Source: Sipunculus nudus
Taxonomy: Eukaryota; Annelida; Sipuncula; Golfingiida; Sipunculidae
DNA: 64,000 bases
Assembly (NCBI GenBank): GCA_026874595.1
Contig: CM049317.1
Coordinates: 53,091,618-53,155,617, forward strand
Reading direction: 5' to 3'
In this document: positions 29,082 to 42,500 of the stretch, piece after piece
How positions within the stretch are numbered: position 1 is the stretch's first letter
Layout of the letters: every line of letters starts with the position of its first letter
Made by a program: the position numbers and the translations under genes
Notes under the pieces: generated by a model
What the model saw: the letters and a program-made list of their open reading frames with translations, nothing else
The model's database searches: none
What the model was told of the DNA's origin: nothing

Positions 29082-32000
29082 TATATATATTTATTATATT
29101 TCTCACAAATAATCATGCATACATTCTACATATTTATTTAGGATAATTTTTACTACATGTTATTATTTCTGAACATTAATAACATAATAAGCATAAAAGA
29201 CCAAATACATTTTATTCGTTGCCACTAGTAATCTGATAGTGAACTATATTTCGCCGAGAAAAATAAAACAAATGTGTCAACACATGTTCTATTGCTTCCC
29301 TTTGATAAGTTTTTCTTTGGACGAATGCATACATTTTTATCCTCTAGATTCCTTGGGGATGAAGAGCGTTATTGGTACGGATGAAATCTTGGATATATCG
29401 CCCCATGTCACACGAGTCCGATATTTTTGGTAGGGCGTGTTGCTTAAGTATACTTGAGGAATTTTACAAATTCACATTGTCCGTGTGGTGCAAATAAATT
29501 TAGTCCAAGCAAACCGTGGAAATATCCTTCAAGTGCAGAAGTATTACATTATGTTATATGTTATTTACTGTATTCTTAAAACTACTTATCAAAAGCAATG
29601 TTTTTTACAGTACTGATATTAAGTATTACATTTATAACATCAGGGTTTCCTTATCTGTAGTTTACGAAGCAAAGTTTATTACAGTTATCCTGTAAACAAA
29701 TCTTTAGCATTTCAAAATGAAATTATCATTTACGTTGACTATGAACCAATTCACCACCAAAGAATTATAGAGATGTAACGTGTTTATAATATAGGCTGAC
29801 TTTTTTGTAGGGTTTCAGAGGGCCACAAATATCACGTGTGTCTCACATTTGTCATGTCCGATGACAATCGTACCGTTGATGTTACATACGTTGAAGGTAG
29901 GTGAAAACCTTAGTTTAATTTAGAACCAGAAAGGTACTCAGAAAGATTAGGCCTCCACTAAGGCAGCTAATTACCCCTATATGGCTTTGTCAGAAAAGCA
30001 GCATTTTCCTTTAAAAATCCTGGATCCAGATGGGGATCCGGATCACCCCCAAAATTCATAATTTATTTTTCCTTGTATCGTTTCCGAACTATCCTTAAAA
30101 TGTCATCGGAATCCGTTTATCACTTTTTTAATATTATTGCTAACAGACAAACAAACAACACCGGCAAAAACATAACCCCAGTTCGTTTGCGGAGGTAATA
30201 AGAGGCATGGCCCAAAACATCTGAACTGACGTTAAAGACAGATTATTTCTAAATGTCCCTAGGTTATTGTTCCAGGGCTCCCACTGACGCCAAAATGTTC
30301 TTTATTTTTTACTATGTAAAAATGTCATTTATAATATTTCATTTTTTTTAGCTTTAAGACTGTAATCAACACTGTTTTCTTATATTTTGTTCACACCACA
30401 ATCCTGTTTCCGATAAAACTGCTATTATTGATTATTGTTAACATTTTATCTATTAACATTTTAAGAAAGTAGAACTGTAAATGATGAAGTCATAACAAGT
30501 ATAGCTCTCTATACCCATTAAACAGACCTTTAGGGCTTCTTGGGGATTAGATGGTTAATTTATTTCATTGTGTAAACCACGAATTTGTAGTGAAAACTAC
30601 CGTATTTTTCCATTATTATAGGCTAAAAAATTCGTATAAACTACTTGATTTTTGTCTTAAGTGCTCCTTTTTATATTTCCACATATCTTCAGAGTCTGTT
30701 TGGGAGCCCTGTTGTTCACATTCAACGTGTCATTTATAATTCATTCATAACTCACATGGGAAGCTGGTATGAGGTGGTGTAATTTTGACCTAAATATTCT
30801 GGTTGTCTTTTTATTCGCGAGGGTTTTAATTTCGCAATATTCGCGAATGGGAAATAATCGCGAATATGAGAAATTAGATGCTCCGGCAACTAAGATTGAC
30901 AGGATAGGATGATGCGCATCTGAATAATTATCACACCTTTTGAAAAACATGGTTCGTTAATCAGCAGCCTATAACCTTACGCTTTGAACACAGCGCGTGA
31001 CCTCCCGGCCCGTTGACCTTCCACTCACACGCTGTGAGAAATAGCAGGATTTTTCATGTTTGGCAACACCCAGTCAGTTTGCGCTGGATAAAGTAAAATC
31101 TGATTGGCTCTGCGTTTAAAACAAATCTGCAAAACTGGTAGAATAAATCTGATTGGCTTAGCGTGTAAACAAACATAGCTACGCCGGTGACAAGCGCGTG
31201 CTTCACGCAGTACAGGAACTATGCAGACAATGGGGGATAACTGACCTCAGGCAAGTCAGTATACAGACTGTGTTGAAAGCTGACGATTGCATCTTGTGTA
31301 TTCCAAAGGGGTGAAAAAAGTTTTTTCTACCAAGCGCTTTCCACAGCAGTGTAAAGTGACCGGTACCTCGAAGAACATCCGTTTGTGCTGGTGATACTTG
31401 CAATGTGTTTGGTTAAATATATAGCAGGGAAATTTCCACAGAGACAGCACTGCCTGGTGGCCAAATCTGACCGGCAACCGCGGTATAATGCACCGGGTAG
31501 TGTAGCAAATAGTTGAGCGTAGCGTAGCCGCTGCTTCTGGAGCGTAGCTATAAACTGTGCATGCATTGTATCAGAATCGGCACTTACAAACATCCATTAA
31601 TTACTGTAAAACATATTGTAATCACCGTTGATATGTGGACTTTGACCGAGGTCTTTAAATAATGATTTTAACAGAAATGAGTTAGGTATTGTTTTATTAA
31701 TTTTATTTTATGATATAATAAAAAATACTGCCTTACTTAGATTTAAAAAGGTCCTGTGGGAATCACGAAAATGGAACTCTCACTAAACGTTCTATTGAAA
31801 AAATCGCCAAATTTAATCCTCGCAGATATAAAGCCAACCACAGTCTATACATAGAACTCTTTCAAACCTTAATTTATACAGGCAAATATGTTCAAATATT
31901 TGTAACGTTTTCAAATAAAGTATGGTATGAACATTTGAAGAGCGCTGCTGATATGTTAATAGAATAATAAGATAATATTTGATAAATGATAATAAAATAA

Positions 32001-33476
32001 TAATAACATGCATGTTGAGGAGCGATAATACCTTAAGCTTAATTATACCGTGATTGGCTTTATGTTCGCAAAGTTTTCAAATTTGTGATATTCGCGAAGG
32101 ATAAATTATCTCGAAATTAAAATCTACATGAATAAGACATATCTGAACAGGTGAACAGTTATTTATACAAGAGCCTAAAGGGCATTTAACGTATATTGGG
32201 CCAGTAGCGTCAATATTAGCATACTTTTCATGTTACCCTTAATTCAAAGATTGATGATTTGGATAATGCCATATATTTTATATATATATGCCACTATTGC
32301 ATAAAGAATTTCCATTTACTCGATATTCCTTTAGCTTGTCGTGCAACTGATTAAGATTTTGCATGCATATTAGATGTTTGGTATATTAATGGCTATACAT
32401 TGTGTATGTCGCTGTACGGTAATTCCAGAAAGCCGAAGATGTGAAAATCGCGAAAATTTAACTTTGCGAATATGAAGCCAACCAAACGATGTTCCACTCT
32501 TATTCTTTTTCAGCATCAACAGATCGTTTCAATAATCCTTGCGCCATGAGAAGCCGTAATCCAGATCTGCGCTCCTACTCACAGTTTGCAATTTCTAGTA
32601 AGTAACATCTTCCGGCCTAAAATAATCTAACACATGTTTATATTTTGGGGGGAGGGATATGGAAGTGTCATGAAATCATAAAACTAGTCACTGTTACTTT
32701 TTCTATGGAAATCATCAGTACTTTCATATCTACATCAGGAACAAATTATTTCGAGGGAAACCTGGATTTTTTTAAAGTGAGGACCATGGACGGTTCTGGC
32801 GCTGTCAGTTAAAGACAATGAGGGTGACAATATGTTTTATTATGCCTTTAGGGTTTCAGGTCCTGTGCCTCAACGACTTAATTACGTCCTATATGTCCTT
32901 GAAACCTGAGAGAATCAAACATATAGCGGTATACCATTAATACCAAGATCCGACCTGTGACATCAGGGTTTAAGTGTGCACATAAAATGTCGGGGCCGTG
33001 AAGGGGTTTCGAGAAACAGGGGAAATGAGCCTGTAAGGGTTCGATAAGATCAAATTTAAGAGCTGTCTAAATAACTCTTTTTGACCACGCCAAAATAGTC
33101 ATGCTAATTATAATAGAGTGCATACACACAGAAAGCGAGCGTGAGCATGATTTACTCAGTGATTTTTATACAACTTTCACCGAGCAAATGCCCCTAGATT
33201 GTCTCATGCATAGCTATGTTGATTACGGCGGGTCTGTGCTTCTAAGATGTAGACTTCATTTCCGAATGTCTTCCTGCCTGATGTTTGTCAGTCTGTGTGT
33301 ATATATTGTGTAATGAGGTCTACGAGAAGTAAGATTTCACCGCTCTCTGTAATAACCTGCAAGTCCCATTATCAGGCCAGAAAGTTTTTATTCATTCTTA
33401 CGCCCGTTTTGAAATTTATCATATCATGAATTGAAAAGAAATAATTCCTTATAACAATTAAAACTCCATAATAAAG

Positions 33477-33550
<74 letters not shown>

Positions 33551-36500
33551 ACGTTTCGACCACAGGAAGCCCCTTGTCACAGAATATGGAGTACACCGAG
33601 GTTGGATGTTATTTTCAAGATCGGGCAAATCCGGTGATGTACGAGGCTGCCAGGCACGATAACACGGGAGTCAAGCTGGGAGAATGTGCTCGGTTCTGTT
33701 ACGTCAAACAGTTGCCGTACTTCGCTATTATGTCAAGGTATGTTCCGCTTGTCACAAGTTAACTTTGAAAAACTAAATAATGATCACACAACATGACAAC
33801 GTAGGCCCTATATTATATTCATTTATAATTAGAAGACTCTAGTCATATAGTTACTAATGAAAATTGTATTGTAAACATTATTCATTAATATTTCAAAAAC
33901 AGTTGCCCAATGGGGTCATGACGCTAAGCTGAATATAACTCAGTCGGCCTACAGAATTCTCAAAATTCACACCCATTTAATTATCTTTCCTGTAAGGACT
34001 AGTCACCCATGAAAAAAATAAATTGTCTTATATTTTCTTTTTTCCTTTGGAAAAAAATGGCACCTTGCACCTTGCATCAGCACCTTGCATCGCGTAAATC
34101 AGGTAAACAGGAGTGTACCACGAGCAGCTGACATACATAAGAAGAATTTTTCTTCAATTCTATTTAAAATCTGCATGCTGATAGTCTAAAAGGTGTAGAT
34201 GGGGCACACTATTTACATATTAAATACCGTCACAAAATATTTGCTCAACAGCCTTCATCAGTTTGAAAGGTGTTTTCGGTCAAAAGCATGCGAACGTGAG
34301 TACTCTGAATATAAATCAGTTTAATCTAAATACCGGACCGGCTTTTAAGTTAACATCCTTACGCTACTGAGCGTACACAGCCCTGTACTTATGCAAACAG
34401 ATTCATTATTGAGCTAAGTGTTTATAAAATTTGAATATTCATCGTCCATGACGAAGACGTGCGATGACACCTCGTGCCAAAATGTCAGATTTTATACCTT
34501 ACTAGTGGAAGAGGAACGTACCGAATATGAGTTTTAAATAAAAAAATCAATCCAAATAAATTAACATTTATTAAATACCAAAGGTGTCCATTCATTCTAA
34601 CATCATGACATTGCATCATTTTATATTTTATATATATATATGAACCTCTTATACCCCCTTCATTAGCAAATGGTTCAAGGGGGAGAACCCTTAGAAGTTA
34701 CAGGCTCTTAAGGATTCTACATGTAACCCTTTTCTTTTAGTGTGTAGAATTAAGTTCCCGCATTGAGTGTCATAATTTCCTAATTTCAGCTTATTCACTC
34801 AGTGTAGCCTCCGAAATTTACTATTTAAAACAGTTAATGAAAATGTGGCCTCCACCATGAGGACGCTAGCGTAGGGTGTCCTATTTAAGTTCGTTTCAAG
34901 TATGGATTAAATGATTCACTTAAACTTTTCTCTTTTAATTTTCAAAATTTCAGAAGACTTTGCTACTGTGGGTACGGCGGTACGGAGGAGGTTTTGGACA
35001 GCAGGTGTCTAGCAGAATGCGGGATGACAAATTTCCCCTGCAATAAGACCTCCCCTAGAAACATGTTCACAATGAAAATGTACAAGATAGGTAATTATAT
35101 TATGCATAATTGATAAAAAAATGCTTGCTTGGATATGCAATTGGAAGCAGTTAAATAGCCTATTTTAAATAGAAGGAGACAATATATGCAGGGACGGGTT
35201 TCAATATACATTTCAACACAGTCTTGAGCTCAAGACCAGTCTTGTAAACCGAGTCTTTGAATCGAGTAGGGTTTCCAAAAGGCTTGAGGTACAATGCTGT
35301 ACAAGTATGCCAGTTTATTAAAGGTTATATTACAAAATTTGGATAATCACAAGAACACTGGGTTCTCCAGCAATAATTAACCCATGCATTGTCAACTTCG
35401 TCTTAGTTTAGGCCTGCATTATAGTATGACAGCTGCATAGTCTGCTGCATTCGAACCTGCAGGCGCGTGGAAATTGACAAGCAAAATGAATCCAAAGATC
35501 TTTTTTTAAGAGGGGAAATCTCGGTGTAAGATGTAACATTGGCAGTGTCAGACTTTGAAACAGGCTGATTATAAACGCTCGACATTGAACAAAAATATTT
35601 GTTGTCACCAAACAGATTCCCAAAAGTTTTGAAGTAGGGTTTAGATATAATATTATGACAAATTAAATTTTGCTACGCGTGCCCCCCTATTAATATCGGG
35701 TCACCACGCGGTGTAAACCGACGTGCATATCTTTATTTCCAGTAACGGTAAATTAAGGCAGTCTTGAATTAGACCGCGATATTGAAACGGTCTGTAGAGC
35801 TGTTTAACTCCAGACCGCTTCAAGACTCGAAACCGCACCTTAAAATTCAATTCAAGACCAAGTCTAAACAGGTATATTGAAACCCGCCCGAGATCACTCA
35901 AATAAGTTTTTTTACCCATCGCATCTCATTTACAGGAAAGTTGGCTGCCATGTTGTCAAAGCTGCATATAAATTGATATCAGTGGCTTCACAACATGGGC
36001 TGTAATCACTCAAGCGATAAACAAGCTGTATTGACCACATGCTCCATTTTCACAGTGCATGACTTCCCTTAATAAATGCAACAAGGATGAGCTATTTCAT
36101 ATTTTATAATCAAAAGTTATAAATGTTATATAAATTATATGAAACGTTATGTTGGATAGAGAACAAATTTAATACAACGCTACTTATCAAAACAATTGTT
36201 TATATTGTTCCCTCCATTTCAAACTGCTTGGAGCCAATTCAGCATTAAAACTTATAGCCAAGCCTTGTCTTGGGGTATTCCGCATTATTTTCCGTGTGTT
36301 GCAGACAAGGCATCATTTTCTAAGCCAGCGGCAGTCGGATGTGTCAACTTGATAAACTTCTTGCCTAAAGAATGTGCTATTAAGCCACTGTTACGCCTTG
36401 ATAGATGTAAACTCAAACACACAAACAGCAAAATGATGTCCCCGGCTCTGTGTGCCCACATGTGTCCGAAAAAGATGGAATATATTCATGTTTACCAAGG

Positions 36501-39500
36501 GTAAGTCACTCATGTTAAAAGAGAACATCTTCTCCAAACTATAATCTAATTAACTAGACAACCACTCAGAGAGCGCAGACCTCTGCAAAGGCAGCTCATT
36601 ACCCCCTAATTGCATTGTGAGAAATATGTAATAAAAACAGAAGTACCATCACTGAACGTTATACCATACTGACACTGAGCGCCATCTATTGGCAACAAAT
36701 TTAACAAGGCAGCCCATTATCCCCACATGGCATTGCCAGAAATGCAGCATTTTCTTTTAAAAAAATCCTTAATCCACATGGTTATCCGGTTCACCCCAAG
36801 GAATTACCAATTGTGCCTTTTAACATTGTCGAGCTATCCTGAAAATTTCATCACAATCCGTTAATAACTTTTTTGAGTAATATTGCTAACAGACAGACAA
36901 ACGGACGAACAAACCAATGCTGGCAAAAACAAAACTTCTTTGGTGGAGGTAAAAATGAAGGTGATGTTGCAACGGAACTAAGTATTACATGTCACTAACC
37001 ACATAAGAACCTCTTTTATAACTTTAACATTACTACAAAATCGGTTATTGAATCAGAAGGGGCTTTGTAAAGCAGTGCTTTGATGGATGTGATATACGCC
37101 CGTCATATGACGGGAGTATTATGATATACCCACCGTCCGTCCGTACGTACGAACGTTATCTTTATAGTGTCGCCGCGACAACCTACCGGGGATTTGATGG
37201 ATTTTCACGAAACTCACCATAACTACTTACCAACAGATTATCTCGCCCGAGTTCGATTAGGGGAACATCCACGCATATATTATTACGGTCACGGGTCACT
37301 TTGCTACTTTGTGGTGTCGCGATAACTTACGAAGAATGTGAAGGATTCTGATAAAACTCATCAGAAATGTTAATCAGTAAACTATCTCGCCTATGTTGAA
37401 TTTCCAGCAAAATCCATGCATACTTAATGAGGTCAGAGGTTACCGAACTTTGGAGGCATCTTGGTGACTTACCAAAAATACTTTTGATTTTCATGAAACT
37501 CAATATACATATTTTCTCACCTGAATTACCTTCTCATCAAAATTCATGCACATTTAATTAGGCCAGATTGTTATTAATAAGGTATAGAACAAAATTATTT
37601 TTTTGTCGAACACTGGGTGAGTTAATGATTTCATTTATAGTAATATATTACATTGTATAACCTGTTAAATTAAAAGAAGGTACGGGTGGCTTCCTTGATC
37701 AACATGTCTAACAAAATATGTGGATGGTTTTATCATCACATAAATCGTTAAGAAGCACCGGTTAATTTAAGATAACTCATCTGTTAGCTTGTTAAACTTT
37801 GTATTTTCATATTTCATTATACGGTTTTTTTAGCTCAGCTGACTGAAAGTCATCTGAGCTATAGCGATCACTCTTTGTCCGTCGTCCGTCTGTCTGTCTG
37901 TCTGTCCGTCTGTTTGTCCGTTAACCAGGCACAAATCGTAAGCGCTAGAACTGGAATCTTCTTACTTGACATCCTGGGAGGTCCATGAAAAATCTCCTTG
38001 GAAACCAGAAATTAGGTCTCTGTTACCCATATCCTTCGAGCTATGGGGCCCCAAAGTATCCCCCAGAAAAGTCCAAAATTTCATACAAAAACTTCAATAT
38101 CTCATTAACTACTTGACTGATGGTCATGATTTTTGGCATACATATTGATCATGAGAGATTCCATCAGTTCCTGAAGACTGGTGGCGCCACCTGCATTTTT
38201 CGATTTTTTACGATTTTTTTTCTCTATTTTTGAGACCTTTAAAAATGTGAACATCTGTTAACAAGGCACAAATCGTAATGACTGGACTTAGAATCTTCAT
38301 TCTCCACACACTGAGAGACCTATGAAAAGTCTCCACGGAAACCAGATTTTAGGTCTCTCTTACCGATATCCTTCCAGCTATGGGGCCCAAAACTACCCCC
38401 CAGAAAAGTAAAAAAAATCATACAAAAACTTTAATATCTCAAATACTTGACTGATGGTCATGATTTTTGTCATACATATTGATCATGAGATGTTCCATCA
38501 CTTCCTGCAGACTGGTGGCGCCACCTGTATCGTTCAATTTTTTACGAATTTTTTTCTCTATTTTTGAGACCTTTCAAAATGTAAACATCTGTTAACAAGG
38601 CACAAATCGTAAAGACTGGACCTAGAATCTTCATTCTTGACACACTGAGAGACCTATGAAAAGTCTCCATGGAAACCAACAATTTGGTCTCTGTTACCCA
38701 TATTCTTTGAGCTATGGAGCCCCAAAGTACCCCTAAGAAAAGTAAAAAAATTCATACAAAAACTTCAATATCTCATTAACTACTTGACTGATGGTCATGA
38801 TTTGTGGCATAACTATTGATCATGAGATGTGTCATCACTTCCTGCAGACTGGTGGTGCCACTTTATTGTTCGATTTTTTACGATTTTTTCCTATATTTTT
38901 GAGACCTTTAAGGATGCTCTCATCTGTTAGCATGGCACAAATCGTAACGACTGGACCTAGAATCTTCATTCTTGACACACTGAGAGGTCCATGAAAAATA
39001 TCCTTGGAAACCAGAAATTAGGTGTCTGTTAACCATATCCTTTGAGCTATGGGGCCCCAAAGTACCCCCCCCCCCCCCCCCGAGTAGTCAAAATTTCATA
39101 CATAAACTTCAATATCTCAATAACTACATCACTGATGGTCATGATTTTTGGCATACATCTTGATTATGAAATGTTCCATCAGTTCCTGCAGACTTGTGGC
39201 GCCACCTGTATTGTTTGATTTTTTACGATTTTTTCCTCTATTTTTGAGACCTTTAAGGATGCTGTCATCTGTTAACGTGGCACAAATCATAACGACTGGA
39301 CCTAGAATCTTCATTCTCGACACACTGAGATACCTATGAAAAGTCTCCATGGAAATCAAAATTAGGTCTCTGTTACCCATATTCTTCGAGCTATGGAGCC
39401 CTAAAGTACCCCCAAGAAAAGTAAAAAATTTCATACAAAAACTTCAATATCTCATTTACTACTTGAATGATGGTCATGATTTGTAGCATAACTATTGATC

Positions 39501-42500
39501 ATGAAATGTGTCATCTGTTCCTGCAGACTGGTGGCGCCACCTGTATCGTTCGATTTTTTACGATTTTTTCCTCTATTTTTGAGACCTTTAAGGATGCTGT
39601 CATCTGTAAGCATGGCACAAATAGTAACGACTGGACCTAGAATCTTCATTCTCAACACACTAGAAGACCTATGAAAAGTCTCCAAAGAAACCAGAAATTA
39701 GGTCTCTGTTACCCATATCCTTCGAGCTATGGGGCCCCAAAGTACCCCCCCCCCCCCAGAGTAGTAAAAAAATTCATACAAAAACTTCAATATCTCAATA
39801 ACTACATCATTGATGGTCATGATTTTTGGCATACATATTGATTATGAGATGTTCCATCAGTTCCTGCAGACTGGTGGCGCCACCTATGTTATCTATCAAG
39901 AGGGTACAAATTGCAACAACTGGACCTAGAAACTTCATTCTTGTCATGCAAGGAGGCCCATGAAGAGTGCCTGTGGAAACTTGAAATTAGGTCTCTGTTA
40001 CCCATATCCTTCAAGCTATAGGACTCTGAAGTATCCCTCAGAATAATGGACAATTTGATACAAAAGCTAAAGGATCTGAACAACTAATACGGAGATCATC
40101 ATGATTCTTTGCATGGGTATTGACCATTAAGTGTTTTTAGCTCAGCTGACTGTAAGTCATCTGTAGTATCCCTCAGAATAATGCACAATTTTATACAAAA
40201 GCTCAAGTATCTAAACAACTATTGCAGTGATCACCATGATTCTTTGCATGGATATTGATCATGGAATGTGACATCAGTTTCTGCAGTATGGTGGCGCCAC
40301 CTGTATTTTTTTTTATTTTTACGAATTTTTTTCTCTATTTTTGAGACCTCATAAGAAGCGGTCATCTGTTAACATGGCACAAATCGTAACAACTGGACCT
40401 AGAATCTTCTCTCTTGACATGCTGAGAGGCCCATGAAAAGTTTCCTAAAAAACCAGAAATTAGGTCTCTGTTACCCATAACCTCTGAGCTATGGGGCTCC
40501 GAAGTACCCGCCAGAATAATGGAAAATTTGATACAAAAGCTCAAGTATCTGAACAATTATTATATTGATCACCATGATTCTTTGCATGGATATTGATCAT
40601 GAAATGTTTCATCAGTTTCTGCAGTCTGGTGGCGCCACCTGTATTTTTTTCAGTTTTTAGCTCAGCTGACTGAAAGTCATCTGAGCTGTAGGGATCACCT
40701 TTTGTCCGTCGTCCGTCCGGCCATCCAGGCGTCTGTCTGTTAACAGGGCACAAATCGTAACCGCTAGACCGGGAATCTTCTTACTTGAAATCCTGGGAGG
40801 TCTATGGAAATTCTCCCTGTAAACCTGAAATTAGGTCACTGTGACCTATATTTTTTGAGCTATGGGGTTCTGAAGTACCCCCCAGAATAATGCAAAATTT
40901 AATACAAAAGCTCAAGTATCTGAACAACTAATGCATTAATCACCATGATTCTTTGCATGGATATTGATCATGGAGTGTTTCATCAATTTCTGGAGATTGG
41001 TGGCGCCACCTATATTTTTTTTATTTTTTACGATTTTTTTTTCTCCACTTTTGTGATCTTTAAACATTTGGTCATCTGTAAACAGGGCACAAATCATAAT
41101 GACTGGACCTAGAATCTTCTGTCCTCACCTCCAGGGAAGCCCATAAAAGGTCTACATGGAAACCCGAAATAAGGTCCCTGTTACCCATATTCTGTGAGCT
41201 ATGGGGCTCTGAAGTACCCCCCAGAATAAAGATTTGGTCATATATTAACAGGGCACAAATCATAATGACTGGACCTAGAATCTTCTGTCCTCACCTCCAG
41301 GGAAGCCCATAAAAGGTCTACATGGAAACCCGAAATAAGGTCCCTGTTACCCATATCCTTCATGCTCTGGGGCTCCGAAGTACTCCCCAGAATAAAGATT
41401 TGGTCATCTATTAACAGAGCACAAATTATAATGAATTGACCTAGAATCTCCTTTCTTGATATGCTGGGAGGCCCCTGAAAAGTCTCCTTGTGCACCTGAA
41501 ATTACATCTCTGTTATCCATATCCTTCATCCTATGCGGCTTTGAAATACCCCCCAGAATAAACATTTGGATTTGTTAACAGGGCACAAATCATAATAACT
41601 GGACCTAGAATTTTATTTTTTGACATGCTGGGAGACCCCTGAAAAGTCATCTTGTAAACCTTGAAAATAGGTGTCTGTTACCCATATCCTTCATGCTACA
41701 GAGCTCCATAGTACCCCAATGAATATTGGATGATTTTATACAAAAGGTCAAGTTTGAAAAAAGTATTTCATTCAAATTTGACATTCAGATGATAAAATTA
41801 CTTTTGTCAATGTCTTCCTGGTCAGCTGAGCGTCATGACCCCTGGGTCACTTGTTCCTTCTCCAAACCCCTGCTCAATTTAATACATATTCATTTATTTA
41901 AGCGTAACATTCATGTAACATTTTTAACTGTTACCTAGAGTGTGTGATCTGATATTTCTCAATTTAAAAATCTTAATGGACATAGTATGCCACAGCTTTC
42001 TTGTTTTTATTAGGAGAAATTGAGGCTCTTTTCTGCACGTATTTTTAATCTATTTATCAATTTATAGGACTAAGTGTCACTGTGGTGAGACGTTGGAAGA
42101 TTCGCCAACTGTCCCTTTCGAAACGTGTGACTCACCTTGCCCAGGTAACAACAGTGAGCGGTGTGGGGGCGGAGAAACATTTGCCAGTGTATACAGGAGA
42201 ATACCCCGGAACAAAACATCACTATTTAAACTACATACGGTTCCAAGTGAGTAAGCTGCGATCCCATATGTTTCTTTTGTTCTGATGTTAAATAAAATAA
42301 AACAAGGGGCCCATGGGCCATGACGCTCAGCCGAAAATGACATACGAGCGATGCATGTATTTTTTATTGGTGTTACGATCTTGTGAAAGATATTTGATAA
42401 GGAACCTAGAACAATGGGTAAAGTAACTTCTAGAGTGGTTGAACCTCCCTGGAACTTAATCAAATTAGGATATTCTAGGTCCAACTGTAACAAATCGTGC

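Larger units (their letters stand above)
29897..32513 (+). other. Intron 12 of the WSC gene
   Basis: Holds a dispersed repeat (29951-30200), a TTCGCGAA fragment (30802-30880) and a full TTCGCGAA element (32046-32488). 30950-31600 is somewhat GC-richer, with overlapping minus-strand frames of 66-88 codons that I could not assign to any family. Confidence 0.55.
36501..42067 (+). other. Intron 16 of the WSC gene, largest intron
   Basis: 5.6 kb, nearly all repeats: copy 2 of the GGAGGTAA family (36588-36953), a GCCCGTCATATGACGGG repeat (37088-37560) and tandem array 2 (37827-41858). The 200 bp before exon 17 is AT-rich and unremarkable. Confidence 0.7.

Noticed and set aside
39129-39434. 101-codon minus-strand frame and similar ones between 39.1 and 41.5 kb
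   Set aside because: They recur with the period of tandem array 2; repeat-driven frames.
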